Translations under genes and position numbers: made by a program
Shown: positions 12,614 through 22,635 of the stretch, one piece after another
Layout of the letters: the number at the start of each line of letters is the position of its first letter
How positions within the stretch are numbered: the first letter of the stretch is position 1
Assembly (NCBI GenBank): GCA_005656395.1
Contig: SRSI01000043.1
Location: 186,001 to 250,000, forward strand
DNA length: 64,000 nt
From: Strongyloides papillosus
Taxonomy: Eukaryota > Nematoda > Chromadorea > Rhabditida > Strongyloididae
Direction: 5' to 3'
The notes under the pieces: generated by a model
Databases searched by the model: none
The model's input: the letters and a program-made list of their open reading frames with translations, nothing else
Told to the model about the DNA's origin: nothing

Positions 12614-15600
12614 TCATAAATATAATAATTCATTAAACATTGTACTGCTTAGATTCATCTCTTCTATTAACGCTTTGTATTTAGTGCAAAAATCTGTAAT
12701 ATCTTCTCTTTGTTCCCTTGTTTGGTTGACTCTTTCACTCTCCTCATTGCTTAATTCTCTAGAATCATCATCAAGATCACCAAGATTGGCTACTCTCCTT
12801 GCAGTAGCAAAAGGCCCTCTTAAGGTCCTCTGCATCTGTTGAAGGCGACGATTCATCTCCTCATCAACAGCGTGAATACTCCTTCTTAAATAACTTCTTG
12901 ATCCATGCCCACTACCTCTGTGACGATTAGACTCCGGTGGTGGGATGTATCTTGGAACTAAACTTAACGTATGATTGGGTCCTCTAACAACTGTATCACG
13001 AATGGGATCTGTCAATGGTATTGGATCCCAACCTCTAGATGTAAAAAAGTTCCTCTCAAAATCAAGGTATCCAGGCTCGTATGATACTCTGTTTGGTGAA
13101 TATTCCGTATTTGTTTGAGCATCAACACCCCTCCTAACATTATCATCACCCTCACGGGATGGAGATGTCTGTGTTCCAGCAGCGACTCTAGCCCTTATTC
13201 TCCTCCTGGCAAGTTCTACACGTTCATTGAAACTTTCATTGGTTGATGGATCTTGTTTATCACAGGATTGTTCATGTTTCATTGCTGAAATCTTGGTACT
13301 TGTACTTGGAACAGAATCATCCTCCTGTTTCTCTTCATTACCATCCTGAGGAAGGAGTGGTCGACATACTGGATTCTCTTCATTAGGACTAATAACTACA
13401 ACTCTCTCTATAGTTGAAGAGGAGTTACTCTCACTAGACTTTTTAATTGGTGGAGAATCTTTACCTTGCTTTGCTTCTTTCATTTCAGTTTCTTTAACAA
13501 GAATTTGCTCACCTTTCTCTCTTTTTCTTTTACGCAAATTTGATTTAACATCATCTGACTTAGAATCATTGATATCAGTAGTGTCATCCGATTGAATATT
13601 ATGTTCATTTTTTACGTCCTCTGAAGTTTGCTGCTCCTTACCTGAATGACATTCACAGCTACATGGACAATTCTCGTTATTCTTTGATTTTTTTGCATCT
13701 GGTTCATTGATAGAAGAGCTATTATCATCCTCATTGTTACTTTGATTGTCATTATTTTCATTATCATTGTCAGTATCAACCTCCTCATCAGATGATATAT
13801 TTAATTCTCTTCTCTCAACTGTAATTTGTGTTTGATAAGGACCATCATGAATACTGACAACCTGTGTACCATACTCTTGATCTAACTCATCGACCATAAT
13901 TGATGATGGAAAAGATGTTGGGGAGAATCGTGATTGGTATGGGACAGGATTGGGACGAGCAGGTTCAAAACCCTCCCCGGGTTCGAATATTAATGAAGGA
14001 TGAATAGAACCTAGAACGGAAAAGTCATCAATCATAATACAACTGTGAATCTCACCTTCTGATCTATCAATTGATCCTACCATATTTCCACCACGACTTG
14101 AAGGTATAGCTCTCCTGTATCCTCTAATAGGTCTCATGGCGTTCCTTCCTCTGTTTCCTGATGAAGTTTGTTGATCACTACTACTAACATCCTCAGCATC
14201 TGCAAAAAAACCTTCATCTATATGATTATTTGGACCAGTCCACCCACCAAGTCTTTGAAGTGATATCCTTTGATCATATGAATATAGGCATCTCCTAAGA
14301 CGTCGTTGATCTCTGGCTCTCCTGATGTACTCATTAATATCAATACCCTGACGACTAGCTATAATTTGTGGTGGACGTGGTATTCTTGGTTGAGTGGTAT
14401 TGGTATTATTATTATTACTACTACTATTATTATTGTTACTATTAGATCTTGAAGTGGTACCACGATTTATTCGATTAAGTAAATTATCACGTAACATGTG
14501 ATCAACATGAAATAATGCATGTCTTTGTAAATCATTTATCGTCTGTCTCATATGCCTCATCCGATCTAAAAATGGCTCAGGTGCTAAAATATTAGCGACT
14601 ATTTGGTTACCTCCACCTTGTCTACGACTCGGTAGACCGTTAGCCTCTCTCTCTCTTTCGCGATTCTCATAGAAACGTTCTCTATCTCTTAATCTTTCTT
14701 CGATATTTTGGCGTTCCAATGTAGCAATGTGTCTAAAAGCACGAGCTCTTCTCTCATCTGGTTCGAAATCTAAAGCCATTGTTGCTTCAACACGAATTGT
14801 GCCCCCTCCTCTTGATGGTCTGTGGTTGTGACTGTCGTCGTCATTGTCTTCGTCACCAAAGTCTGAAAATGTACCAAGATCTAAGAATGGATCTTTCTTA
14901 TCTTCTTTTGTAGTAGTGGCAGCATTACTACTACTTTTCTTAACTTCTTTGGCATCTTCTTCTTTATTAATACTACTACTATCATCATCCATTCTCTCTT
15001 CTGAATCATATATTTCACTGTGTGATTGAGTACGATCATCATCTGAATACTCACTGAAAGGAGTTGAAGAATTTGTTGAAGTACTGTTATTCTCCTCATT
15101 ACTGGTATTATTGCTATTACTCACGGGTGGCGCTGTTGTTCCTCCACCTCCCTGTGCTGGTCTAGGATCAGGAGTTGGAGATCTAAATCTTATATTAAAG
15201 TCAACGTCACCAAAAATTTCAAGGAAATCAAATTGATCACCCCTTCTATCTTCGTCACGGATTTCGAAAGGATCATCTATTGGAATACCATTATCGTCCA
15301 AGTTAATAATCACATTCTCATTTGGAGCAGTTGGTTCCCTTTGAACTGGAGGATTTGGCTGCTGTTGTTGTTGTTGATTTTGATTCTGTCCTCCTTGATC
15401 ACCGGGTCCACCACCACCAGCTGCTCGTTGCGCTCTATGCAATCTTATACGATTAAGTCTATCAAATCTTTCATTCTCCTCTCTTCTAATTTCTTCCCTC
15501 ATCAAACTTCTTACACGTCTTGGTTTATTTTCATCTTTGTCTAAAGTTTTCAATATCATTTTTACTTTTACTTTCTCAGATACTTTCTCACGAAGTCTCT

Positions 15601-16363
15601 TTCTCATAGCAACAACAGCTGCTGTAGCTAAAGTTGGCAATTTCATTTCAGGTAATATTAATGGTTGACTATCCTCAGAATTATTAGGAAAAAGATCAGC
15701 AAAAGATACACGAGCAATGAATTTAAATTCAAAACATTTCTCACTTTTTTTAGTTACTTTAAAAAGTCCATTACGGAATGGCATAACACAAATTCCATTG
15801 ATTTTAAGCAATTTTGGAAAGAATAACTTCTTACCTTCAGGAACTTTTGCTCCAACATATATTCTATCATACCTATTAACACAATTTTCATCAATATTAA
15901 AAGCATTTCCAGTAACAAATACAGGCCTGCACCAATCAAAAAGTGTAGTTTCTTTGGATAACAATGTCTGTCCACCTTTTTCTTTGGCATATTCAGTAAT
16001 ATTTTCACGACACTCAATTCCATGATTTATACCATTGGCTCCAAGTAAAAAACCAACAACCGTACTAAAATACCCAGTACCACTACCAATATTTAGGAAT
16101 GATAGTCCTTTTTTAACGTTTAAAGCTTCCAATGCCATAGCATAAACACCGGGAGCGGAAAGATGAATCCTTATGGCATCCTCATCACTAGCCTTCCATG
16201 CCTGTAGGAGATAGGCATTATTCTTTCCAGACTGAGGAAAGAACCTTTTTCTATCAACTAATCTAAAGGCAAGCTCATTTCGTTTGGTTTTAATACTTGC
16301 TTCAAAAATCAATTCATCAATAAGATGATCATTGTCAATAGGGGTACTCCCAGAACCACCCAT
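12614..16363 (-). CDS. PCMTD-type isoaspartyl methyltransferase-like protein with giant disordered tail
   Basis: Single-exon frame of 1249 residues. The first 230 residues match PCMTD1/2: MGG start (N-myristoylation-type), a DNDxLIDEL segment, an IHLSAPG segment, and the AdoMet-binding motif I LSFLNIGSGTGYFS (about 87-100) followed by GINHGIE. Animal PCMTD proteins are about 350 residues, bind AdoMet, and act as Cullin-5 E3 substrate receptors through a C-terminal box. Here the remaining thousand residues are low-complexity: Arg-rich helices, poly-Gln (about 330-345), Ser/Asn/Asp-rich stretches, a CPCSCECH cysteine cluster near residue 900, and an Arg-rich end. Whether a Cullin box exists at the C-terminus (FCTKYKALIEEMNL...) is unclear. 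Catalysis on isoaspartate is not assured; PCMTD proteins are often inactive as PIMT. Confidence 0.85.
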   Translation of the reverse strand: MGGSGSTPIDNDHLIDELIFEASIKTKRNELAFRLVDRKRFFPQSGKNNAYLLQAWKASDEDAIRIHLSAPGVYAMALEALNVKKGLSFLNIGSGTGYFSTVVGFLLGANGINHGIECRENITEYAKEKGGQTLLSKETTLFDWCRPVFVTGNAFNIDENCVNRYDRIYVGAKVPEGKKLFFPKLLKINGICVMPFRNGLFKVTKKSEKCFEFKFIARVSFADLFPNNSEDSQPLILPEMKLPTLATAAVVAMRKRLREKVSEKVKVKMILKTLDKDENKPRRVRSLMREEIRREENERFDRLNRIRLHRAQRAAGGGGPGDQGGQNQNQQQQQQPNPPVQREPTAPNENVIINLDDNGIPIDDPFEIRDEDRRGDQFDFLEIFGDVDFNIRFRSPTPDPRPAQGGGGTTAPPVSNSNNTSNEENNSTSTNSSTPFSEYSDDDRTQSHSEIYDSEERMDDDSSSINKEEDAKEVKKSSSNAATTTKEDKKDPFLDLGTFSDFGDEDNDDDSHNHRPSRGGGTIRVEATMALDFEPDERRARAFRHIATLERQNIEERLRDRERFYENREREREANGLPSRRQGGGNQIVANILAPEPFLDRMRHMRQTINDLQRHALFHVDHMLRDNLLNRINRGTTSRSNSNNNNSSSNNNNTNTTQPRIPRPPQIIASRQGIDINEYIRRARDQRRLRRCLYSYDQRISLQRLGGWTGPNNHIDEGFFADAEDVSSSDQQTSSGNRGRNAMRPIRGYRRAIPSSRGGNMVGSIDRSEGEIHSCIMIDDFSVLGSIHPSLIFEPGEGFEPARPNPVPYQSRFSPTSFPSSIMVDELDQEYGTQVVSIHDGPYQTQITVERRELNISSDEEVDTDNDNENNDNQSNNEDDNSSSINEPDAKKSKNNENCPCSCECHSGKEQQTSEDVKNEHNIQSDDTTDINDSKSDDVKSNLRKRKREKGEQILVKETEMKEAKQGKDSPPIKKSSESNSSSTIERVVVISPNEENPVCRPLLPQDGNEEKQEDDSVPSTSTKISAMKHEQSCDKQDPSTNESFNERVELARRRIRARVAAGTQTSPSREGDDNVRRGVDAQTNTEYSPNRVSYEPGYLDFERNFFTSRGWDPIPLTDPIRDTVVRGPNHTLSLVPRYIPPPESNRHRGSGHGSRSYLRRSIHAVDEEMNRRLQQMQRTLRGPFATARRVANLGDLDDDSRELSNEESERVNQTREQREDITDFCTKYKALIEEMNLSSTMFNELLYL

Positions 16364-19300
16364 AATAATTATCAGATATATTTATAATATATATAAATAT
16401 ATATTTGAAAGAGAATACCTATCTTTGGTTACATATACCAGTAGAAACCAAAAATTTTAGATTACAAAAAATAAATACTGCTTGTTAAAATCTAACTATA
16501 CAAGGGACAAGTTATCTATAAAATATATATATAATTTAATAATAACAATAAAATGTATAACTATATACCAAAGAATAAAAAATTTTTACACTAAATTTTA
16601 AAATGATATATATCGATAGGAAATAGATATAAAGAATTTTTATATATATGCGAGAATAACACTTAGAGGGAAAAATTGGTATTCAAAAATCGGTAAAACA
16701 ATACAAGAATTTATGTAGTGTGTAATATGAGAGAAATGATAGATTTTAGAAAGGTTTCTTTTTTCCACAATCATTTACAAACACTAACTTTATTCCAAAA
16801 GTAACAAATATCGTGATATAATTATTAGTAATAAAAATAAAAAAAATGTTAATGGTACACTTAAAAGTTAATTACAAAATATTAAGGATTATAATAAAAA
16901 TTTGAAAGAGATATAAAAAACAAAAAAAAGTAATTTATTTACATCTAGAGATACGCAGATGATAGATGATTAAAGAAAAAGTGTAGTTGATTGATGTTAT
17001 CAAGATTTAAAGAAAAATTTTTCTATAATCTAAAATATATTTTCAAATGATATATTTTCAGATAGATTGCGTTAAATATAGATGTGCTTTTAGGGAGAAA
17101 AATGATTGTATATATATTTTGTAAATACACATTAACTACTTCAACAAACATTGGAAAAAGGTGCTTACAAAGCTCATAGAAAGTATGTTATTGAAGAATG
17201 TTGGAGGAAGAAAAAAATGTTCAATTGTTTTATGACTTTCTCAAGAGACATTTATACATACACATACATTTTCTTATATAATAATATTAAAACTATATCT
17301 TCAACTTATAGAAAAACACTAAAATATTTCTGTAAATAGCTTATAAAAAATTTCTATTAACATTTATATCATCATCTCTTTATATGCATGTATCATGGAA
17401 AAAGAGAAGACAGAAGAAACGTTTTTTGTGTAAACTAAAATTCTCTATCCTTTATATATATATCCCCTTTTAGAGGAATATCATAAATTTATAAAGAGGA
17501 ATGAGGAAAAAAAATACTTTTTTAAAAATCTACCTCCATCAATAATTAAAAATTTCTCTCCAAACATAAATTTTTCTCATCGAAAAAGATATCTTACATC
17601 TCTCTCCTCTGTATAACATAAATCAACAGAAAAATTTTATCAAATAGGTATAATTTTAACGACAAACTTTTAAAATTGATAAACAAAAATTTTCTTCTCA
17701 ATTCGTTAAAATATGATATTTAATGGGTTAATAAATGTAATAACAATAAAGAGATTAAAATGAGAAAAAGTTAGAATTGATATTACAAAATCGTTCAAAT
17801 AATTTGATTATATTAATGTAAAATAAACGATTATATTTAATTATTGAACAGGGAGAATATAAAATTGAATACAATCAACCAATGATATGCTAATGAAAAA
17901 GTCTAATTAAAAACATAATTTTAACGTCTACTAAAATAAATGTGTATATAAATATAATTAATTTTTATGAATTTCAAATTTGCCCTATCACCCATCCTTC
18001 GAGGACATTCTAAAAAATAGATAAATATATAAGAAGATTATTTAAGTAAATAAAAAAGTTTAAAAAATTTATAGTACAGATATATATCTATAATGTCATA
18101 AGATTAATAGCAAAAAAATATACATTTTCTGGAGAAAAAGAATAATAAAAGTTTTCAATCAATTAAAGGAAGGAAAATAATGTCATAGATGCTATTTCTT
18201 GTTTTAATTGAAAAGAAACAACATTAACTTTGTAGAAGAAGAGACAGTCAAAAGTAACAATTCCAAAACATAAGTGCTCCAATCAATTATAATAATATTC
18301 ATTGAGGAATCAAAAGTTAGTAAAAATAATCACTTAAAGTTCATTCTTGATTGAAAGATAAATACGGAAATATTTAGTCAAATAAAGGTACATAAAAAAA
18401 TTTATGTACATGGCTTGAATGTACCATGATTAAAAAATGGGAACAATTTTCATTAAAGTGAAACCTTTTAAGCTGACATATATGTTTATATATAAATATT
18501 ACTAATACAACTATTTATTATGAGGTTACACTATTTTAGTATGATAATAAAAGGAAAAGAAAAAGAATATATGAAGTATAGAGTATCGCTTGAAATGGTA
18601 AATTATATAAGATAAGAACCTTAAAATTTTTTTTTTACAAAATGATCGCATTTCAAAAATAATGAAGGATTATACGTTATAAAAATAGATGATTTAATGA
18701 AGGTATATGTCTGTTGGAAGTGATTAAAAAAAGTATTATAAAATAAAGCACGTAAAAAAATAGTATCCCAAACATGCAAACATAATAATACATTTATGCT
18801 TGTTTTGCATTTGGAGAGATTTTCTCTTCATTATCATTTGTCAAGAGGTATAATATCTCCTCGTATAGGGAGAAAGAATGATTGGTATGATAAACAAATG
18901 TTAAGTAAATTTGGTAGATGAGAGATATAACAGTTTGACAAGACATTTGATCATTCTTATGAGGGATTAGATTTAAAAAGGAATATTTAAAAATCAATAC
19001 TCTAAAATCAATATCTTTCAAAGATGTTCTGAATCAAAATCCCTAAATTTTAGAAATTTAAAATATTAAAATTTATTTACTAGAAATTTGAAATTTAATA
19101 AATCACATGTTTATAAAAAAACTAATTCAAATTTACCTATATCTAAATGGCAACAAGACTTGAAAAATAAAGATATTCTACAAAAACAAACTTCAAAGTA
19201 ATAGCAAATAACAATAATACATCAAAGATTACATAATATAAAAAAAACGAATAGTATAACTTAATTTCAATATACTATACTTCCTCCTGAAAATTTTTAG

Positions 19301-20284
19301 AATTTGATTAATATTTAATATTTCCACAACAACAAATAAGACACATGTCTTTATATTTTGATTTTATTCTATAATACCCCCAGAATAAAAAAATTTCATT
19401 CAAAAGTTTATCTTAAAATTATATGAAGACACTGAGAAATATAAATTATATCGAATAACTAATGTGTAATATAATTTAGTGAAGTATATTAATTGCAATA
19501 AAAATAAATGTTAAATATTCAATTTTACATAGTTGAAAATAAATATAATTGATAAAAATATTGTAAATATATCCAAAAATTGAGTGGTAGTAATATGGAA
19601 TATTTTTTAATATTATTAAACTATAAGGAAACAGTAACGTAATTTGATGGAAAATTGTTTTATCAGACATTACTAGATGTCTGAAATAATTAAAATTACA
19701 CATAGACAAAATGAAGATTTATGAAAGTAAAATATAGTAGGAATGGGTAACATTAATTAGAAATCTAGTAATGTTTTCTTAAAAAAGTGTCAACATGAGA
19801 ATGTCGATACTAATTCAATTATGTGTCAATGAATAAAAGTTTCGTTTTCCATCTCCACAATGAACAGATGTTTACAAGAGTCTCTTTGTTAACGACATTT
19901 TACTATCCAAAAGCCATTTATGTATAACATAATAATAATCAATTTTCCTAGTATAATTTTAGTGTTTTCAATATAAACAAAAGTTTTAAGTGTATTGATT
20001 GTTGGTTGAGTACAGAATTTTACTATCAAATGCTCCAGCAAATCCCTAATTTATTTTAAAAAAAAAATTAATAGTTTCAACAATATATCTTGTCACGTAA
20101 GCGGTGTATACAATTTGGAGAATAGATATTACCTAATTTTCTTGCACTTTAGACTTTATCTTTAATATTAGTAATAAAAAAATACAATTCAATTTCTACT
20201 GTTATTTTTTATCTTTCTTTTTTACAATTCTATTTTTGTGTCATCTTTTTTTCATTAAACAGTTTAAAATTTTCAGTTATTAGT
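16364..20284. other. 3.9-kb AT-rich spacer
   Basis: Lies between the divergent starts of the PCMTD-like gene (minus) and eIF1 (plus), so it must hold both promoters. No conserved coding region, tRNA or repeat family was seen. The few 60-77-residue frames are AT-driven and were left out. Confidence 0.5.
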
Positions 20285-22353
20285 ATGGCTAATATTCAAA
20301 ATTTGAACAAACCAAAAGGTAAGTATTTTAATTAATTTTTTTAAATTTTTCAAATAACAAAAAATATTTACATTTTTTCAGATGCTTTCGAACAACTAGA
20401 AGAGGAGACAGGAAATTCTCAACAAATCTGCCATATTCGTATTCAGCAACGTACCGGAAGAAAGACTATTACAACGGTCCAAGGTATTGGTACTGAGTAT
20501 GATCTCAAGAAAATTGTTCGTTACCTAAAGAAGGTATGTTTGAATAGTAAAAATATTTAAAAAGCGATCTCTCCTGAAACGATTCTTTTGTTAATTTGGA
20601 ACATGGTAGAGTTTTCTTCGTTATTTTCTTTATTATCACTAGGTTTATCAAAATTTCTTGTTTTTATCATTTTGGTATGTGTGTTGGTCGTTTTATATAA
20701 ATAATGAGTAAAATATTTTTTCTTTGTTTGATTGTAAGAATTTTCGCTGCATTTATTGTAAATACCTCATTTGTTCCTGATGAATTGTTTCAATCATTGG
20801 AGCCTGCACATAGGTATACTTTTAATAGTGGACATCTGACCTGGGAATGGAGATATGGTTTAAGATCACCCATACACGTTTTATGTATCTCATTTCTGTA
20901 TGAATTTCTGGAATTTTTTGATCTTGATACTCATAAAGCTATTACACTATTGCCAAGAATTTTACATGCTGTATTTTTTGCTTTTGGAGATGAATCCTTG
21001 TACAAGGTATCTCGAACAATGTTTAAGGATCACAAAGTAGCTCAACTTGGTCTATTTCTTCAACTAACTTCATGGTTTTTATTTTATTGTTCCCCAAGAA
21101 CATTATCAAATTGCATTGAAACAACTTTATTTTTAATTGCATTAAGATGGTATCCGTTTCATGAGGTTGAATGGAATAAAAATAAAGGTTCCTGGAAATA
21201 TATAGTTATTGGTATGATATCAATAATAATAAGACCAACGGCGATTCTTTTATGGATTCCTTTGGGAAGTATACACCTATGGAGAACGAATAAACGTCTG
21301 AGTTTAATATTCAAGAATGTACTTCCATCTACTATATTCGTATTTTTGATGTCAGTTATACTGGATTTCTGGTTCTATGAAAAGATTATTTCTTCATTAT
21401 ACAATTTTGCAATGTTTAATGTCTTTACTGGCGGAAGTGCATTTTTTGGGACCAATCCATGGTATTATTATCTTGTTGATGGATTACCAGCAGTCTTGAC
21501 AATCACTTTACCCTTCGTTGTTGGGTACTTCTTTGTTAGAAGTTCAAATGCCTCAAACGATTTGATATATGCAGGAATATTTTATGTATTTTTCCATTCT
21601 TTATTACCTCATAAAGAGCATCGATTCTTGCTTCCAATAATTCCTATAGCAAATATCTATGGTGGTTATTACTTAAGAAGTTTAATCACCAAAAGGCAAA
21701 TGAAACTTTTCTTAACTCTTATTTCTATTACATGCTTAATCAATATCTCATGCGCTTTCTTTTTTTCTACCATTCACCAGTCAGGTCCATTGAAAATGGT
21801 GGAAGCTTTACGTTCAAAAATAAATGATAGTGATTCTGTAAATGTACTTTACTTAACATCATGCTACAATATCCCACAGTATGTATATTTCCACGACAAG
21901 CCTGATGTATCAATCAGAGCTCTTGATTGTTCACCAAATTTAGAGATGAAGGAAAACTACATTCCCGAATCCGATGAGTTTAACTCAAATCCCCTCTTGT
22001 GGGCCACTAAACATGATGATCTAATAAACGATGCCAATTATATCGTAATATATCAGCACAATTTTGAACTCATCAAGGACATTCTATTAAAACATTTTCT
22101 CATCTGTCACAAGCAATACCATGGTCCAATATTAGCAAACGAACATGAAGATCATTATCTTTATCTCCTCTGTAAACACCAACATAATTAACTTATTTAT
22201 TTTTAGGAATACAATTGTAATGGTACTATCGTTGAACATCCCGAATACGGACAGGTTATTCAATTATCTGGTGACCAAAGACAATATATCAAAGAGTTTC
22301 TGTGTAAAGTTGGTATTGTTAAAGAAGAGAACTGTAAGGTTCATGGTTTCTAA
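20285..22353 (+). CDS. eif-1: translation initiation factor eIF1 (SUI1)
   Basis: Three exons: 20285-20318, 20382-20533 and 22207-22353, joined in phases 1 and 0, giving 110 residues (human eIF1 is 113). eIF1 binds the 40S subunit and enforces start-codon fidelity. Seen: CHIRIQQRTGRKTITTVQGI, followed by a Lys-rich helix (DLKKIVRYLKK), then in the last exon the CNGTIVEHPEYGQVIQLSGD core and the terminal KVHGF, all matching eIF1. Intron 1 is 63 nt. Intron 2 is 1673 nt and contains the complete PIG-B reading frame (20704-22191) on the same strand. Its donor is AAG-GTATGT and its acceptor TTTTTAG-GAA is 15 nt past the PIG-B stop. An AATAAA lies at 22407. Confidence 0.95.
20615..20642 (+). promoter_or_regulatory. 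candidate trans-splice acceptor for nested PIG-B mRNA
   Basis: Inside eIF1 intron 2, a pyrimidine-rich run (TTTTCTTCGTTATTTTCTTTATTATCACTAG) ends in AG at 20642, 61 nt before the PIG-B ATG. It would serve as a spliced-leader acceptor for an mRNA encoding PIG-B. Inference from sequence only. Confidence 0.45.
20704..22191 (+). CDS. GPI mannosyltransferase 3 (PIG-B/Gpi10), nested in eIF1 intron
   Basis: Intronless frame of 495 residues. PIG-B is an ER multi-membrane, dolichol-phosphate-mannose-dependent enzyme that adds the third mannose to the GPI anchor core (GT22 family, with ALG9/ALG12/PIG-Z). Seen: an N-terminal membrane segment, then the family signature FVPDELFQSLEPAHRY with TWEWRYGLRSP after it, several further hydrophobic segments, the HKEHRFLLPIIPI motif typical of GT22, and a lumenal C-terminal domain. 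PIG-B is favoured over other GT22 members because of the VPDE-QSLE and LTWEW pattern and the length. It lies completely within eIF1 intron 2 on the same strand; its stop is 15 nt before the acceptor of eIF1 exon 3, so it probably shares the eIF1 3' end. Confidence 0.88.
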   Translation: MSKIFFLCLIVRIFAAFIVNTSFVPDELFQSLEPAHRYTFNSGHLTWEWRYGLRSPIHVLCISFLYEFLEFFDLDTHKAITLLPRILHAVFFAFGDESLYKVSRTMFKDHKVAQLGLFLQLTSWFLFYCSPRTLSNCIETTLFLIALRWYPFHEVEWNKNKGSWKYIVIGMISIIIRPTAILLWIPLGSIHLWRTNKRLSLIFKNVLPSTIFVFLMSVILDFWFYEKIISSLYNFAMFNVFTGGSAFFGTNPWYYYLVDGLPAVLTITLPFVVGYFFVRSSNASNDLIYAGIFYVFFHSLLPHKEHRFLLPIIPIANIYGGYYLRSLITKRQMKLFLTLISITCLINISCAFFFSTIHQSGPLKMVEALRSKINDSDSVNVLYLTSCYNIPQYVYFHDKPDVSIRALDCSPNLEMKENYIPESDEFNSNPLLWATKHDDLINDANYIVIYQHNFELIKDILLKHFLICHKQYHGPILANEHEDHYLYLLCKHQHN

Positions 22354-22406
22354 AAGTATAACCGTTGTCTTTTTTTGTAATATGTATTTTAATATTATAT
22401 ATTTGA

Positions 22407-22412
22407 AATAAA
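22407..22412 (+). terminator. polyadenylation signal AATAAA
   Basis: Canonical AATAAA 54 nt after the eIF1 stop. No equally good signal is seen between the PIG-B stop and the eIF1 exon 3 acceptor, so this is the likely shared cleavage signal for both transcripts. Confidence 0.6.
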
Positions 22413-22635
22413 ATGTATTATATGCTTTTTTCATGTTTTTTAATTCTTTTGGGAATTTCGATATTAACTACTCCATTGCAAGAATGATATAATTAATTTT
22501 TAATAAACAAATCTTAAGTATACTATGAAATCTTTTATTTTAAAAAACAAAAATTTTTATATAAAGAAAAACCGTAAACTAAGTATATATTCTTTTGTCT
22601 AAAATGAAAAGAGAATTAATCATAATGGCCTCTCA

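Noticed and set aside
15233..16025. Frames opposite the PCMTD-like gene
   Set aside because: Shadows of the minus-strand gene, which has clear domain motifs over the same bases.
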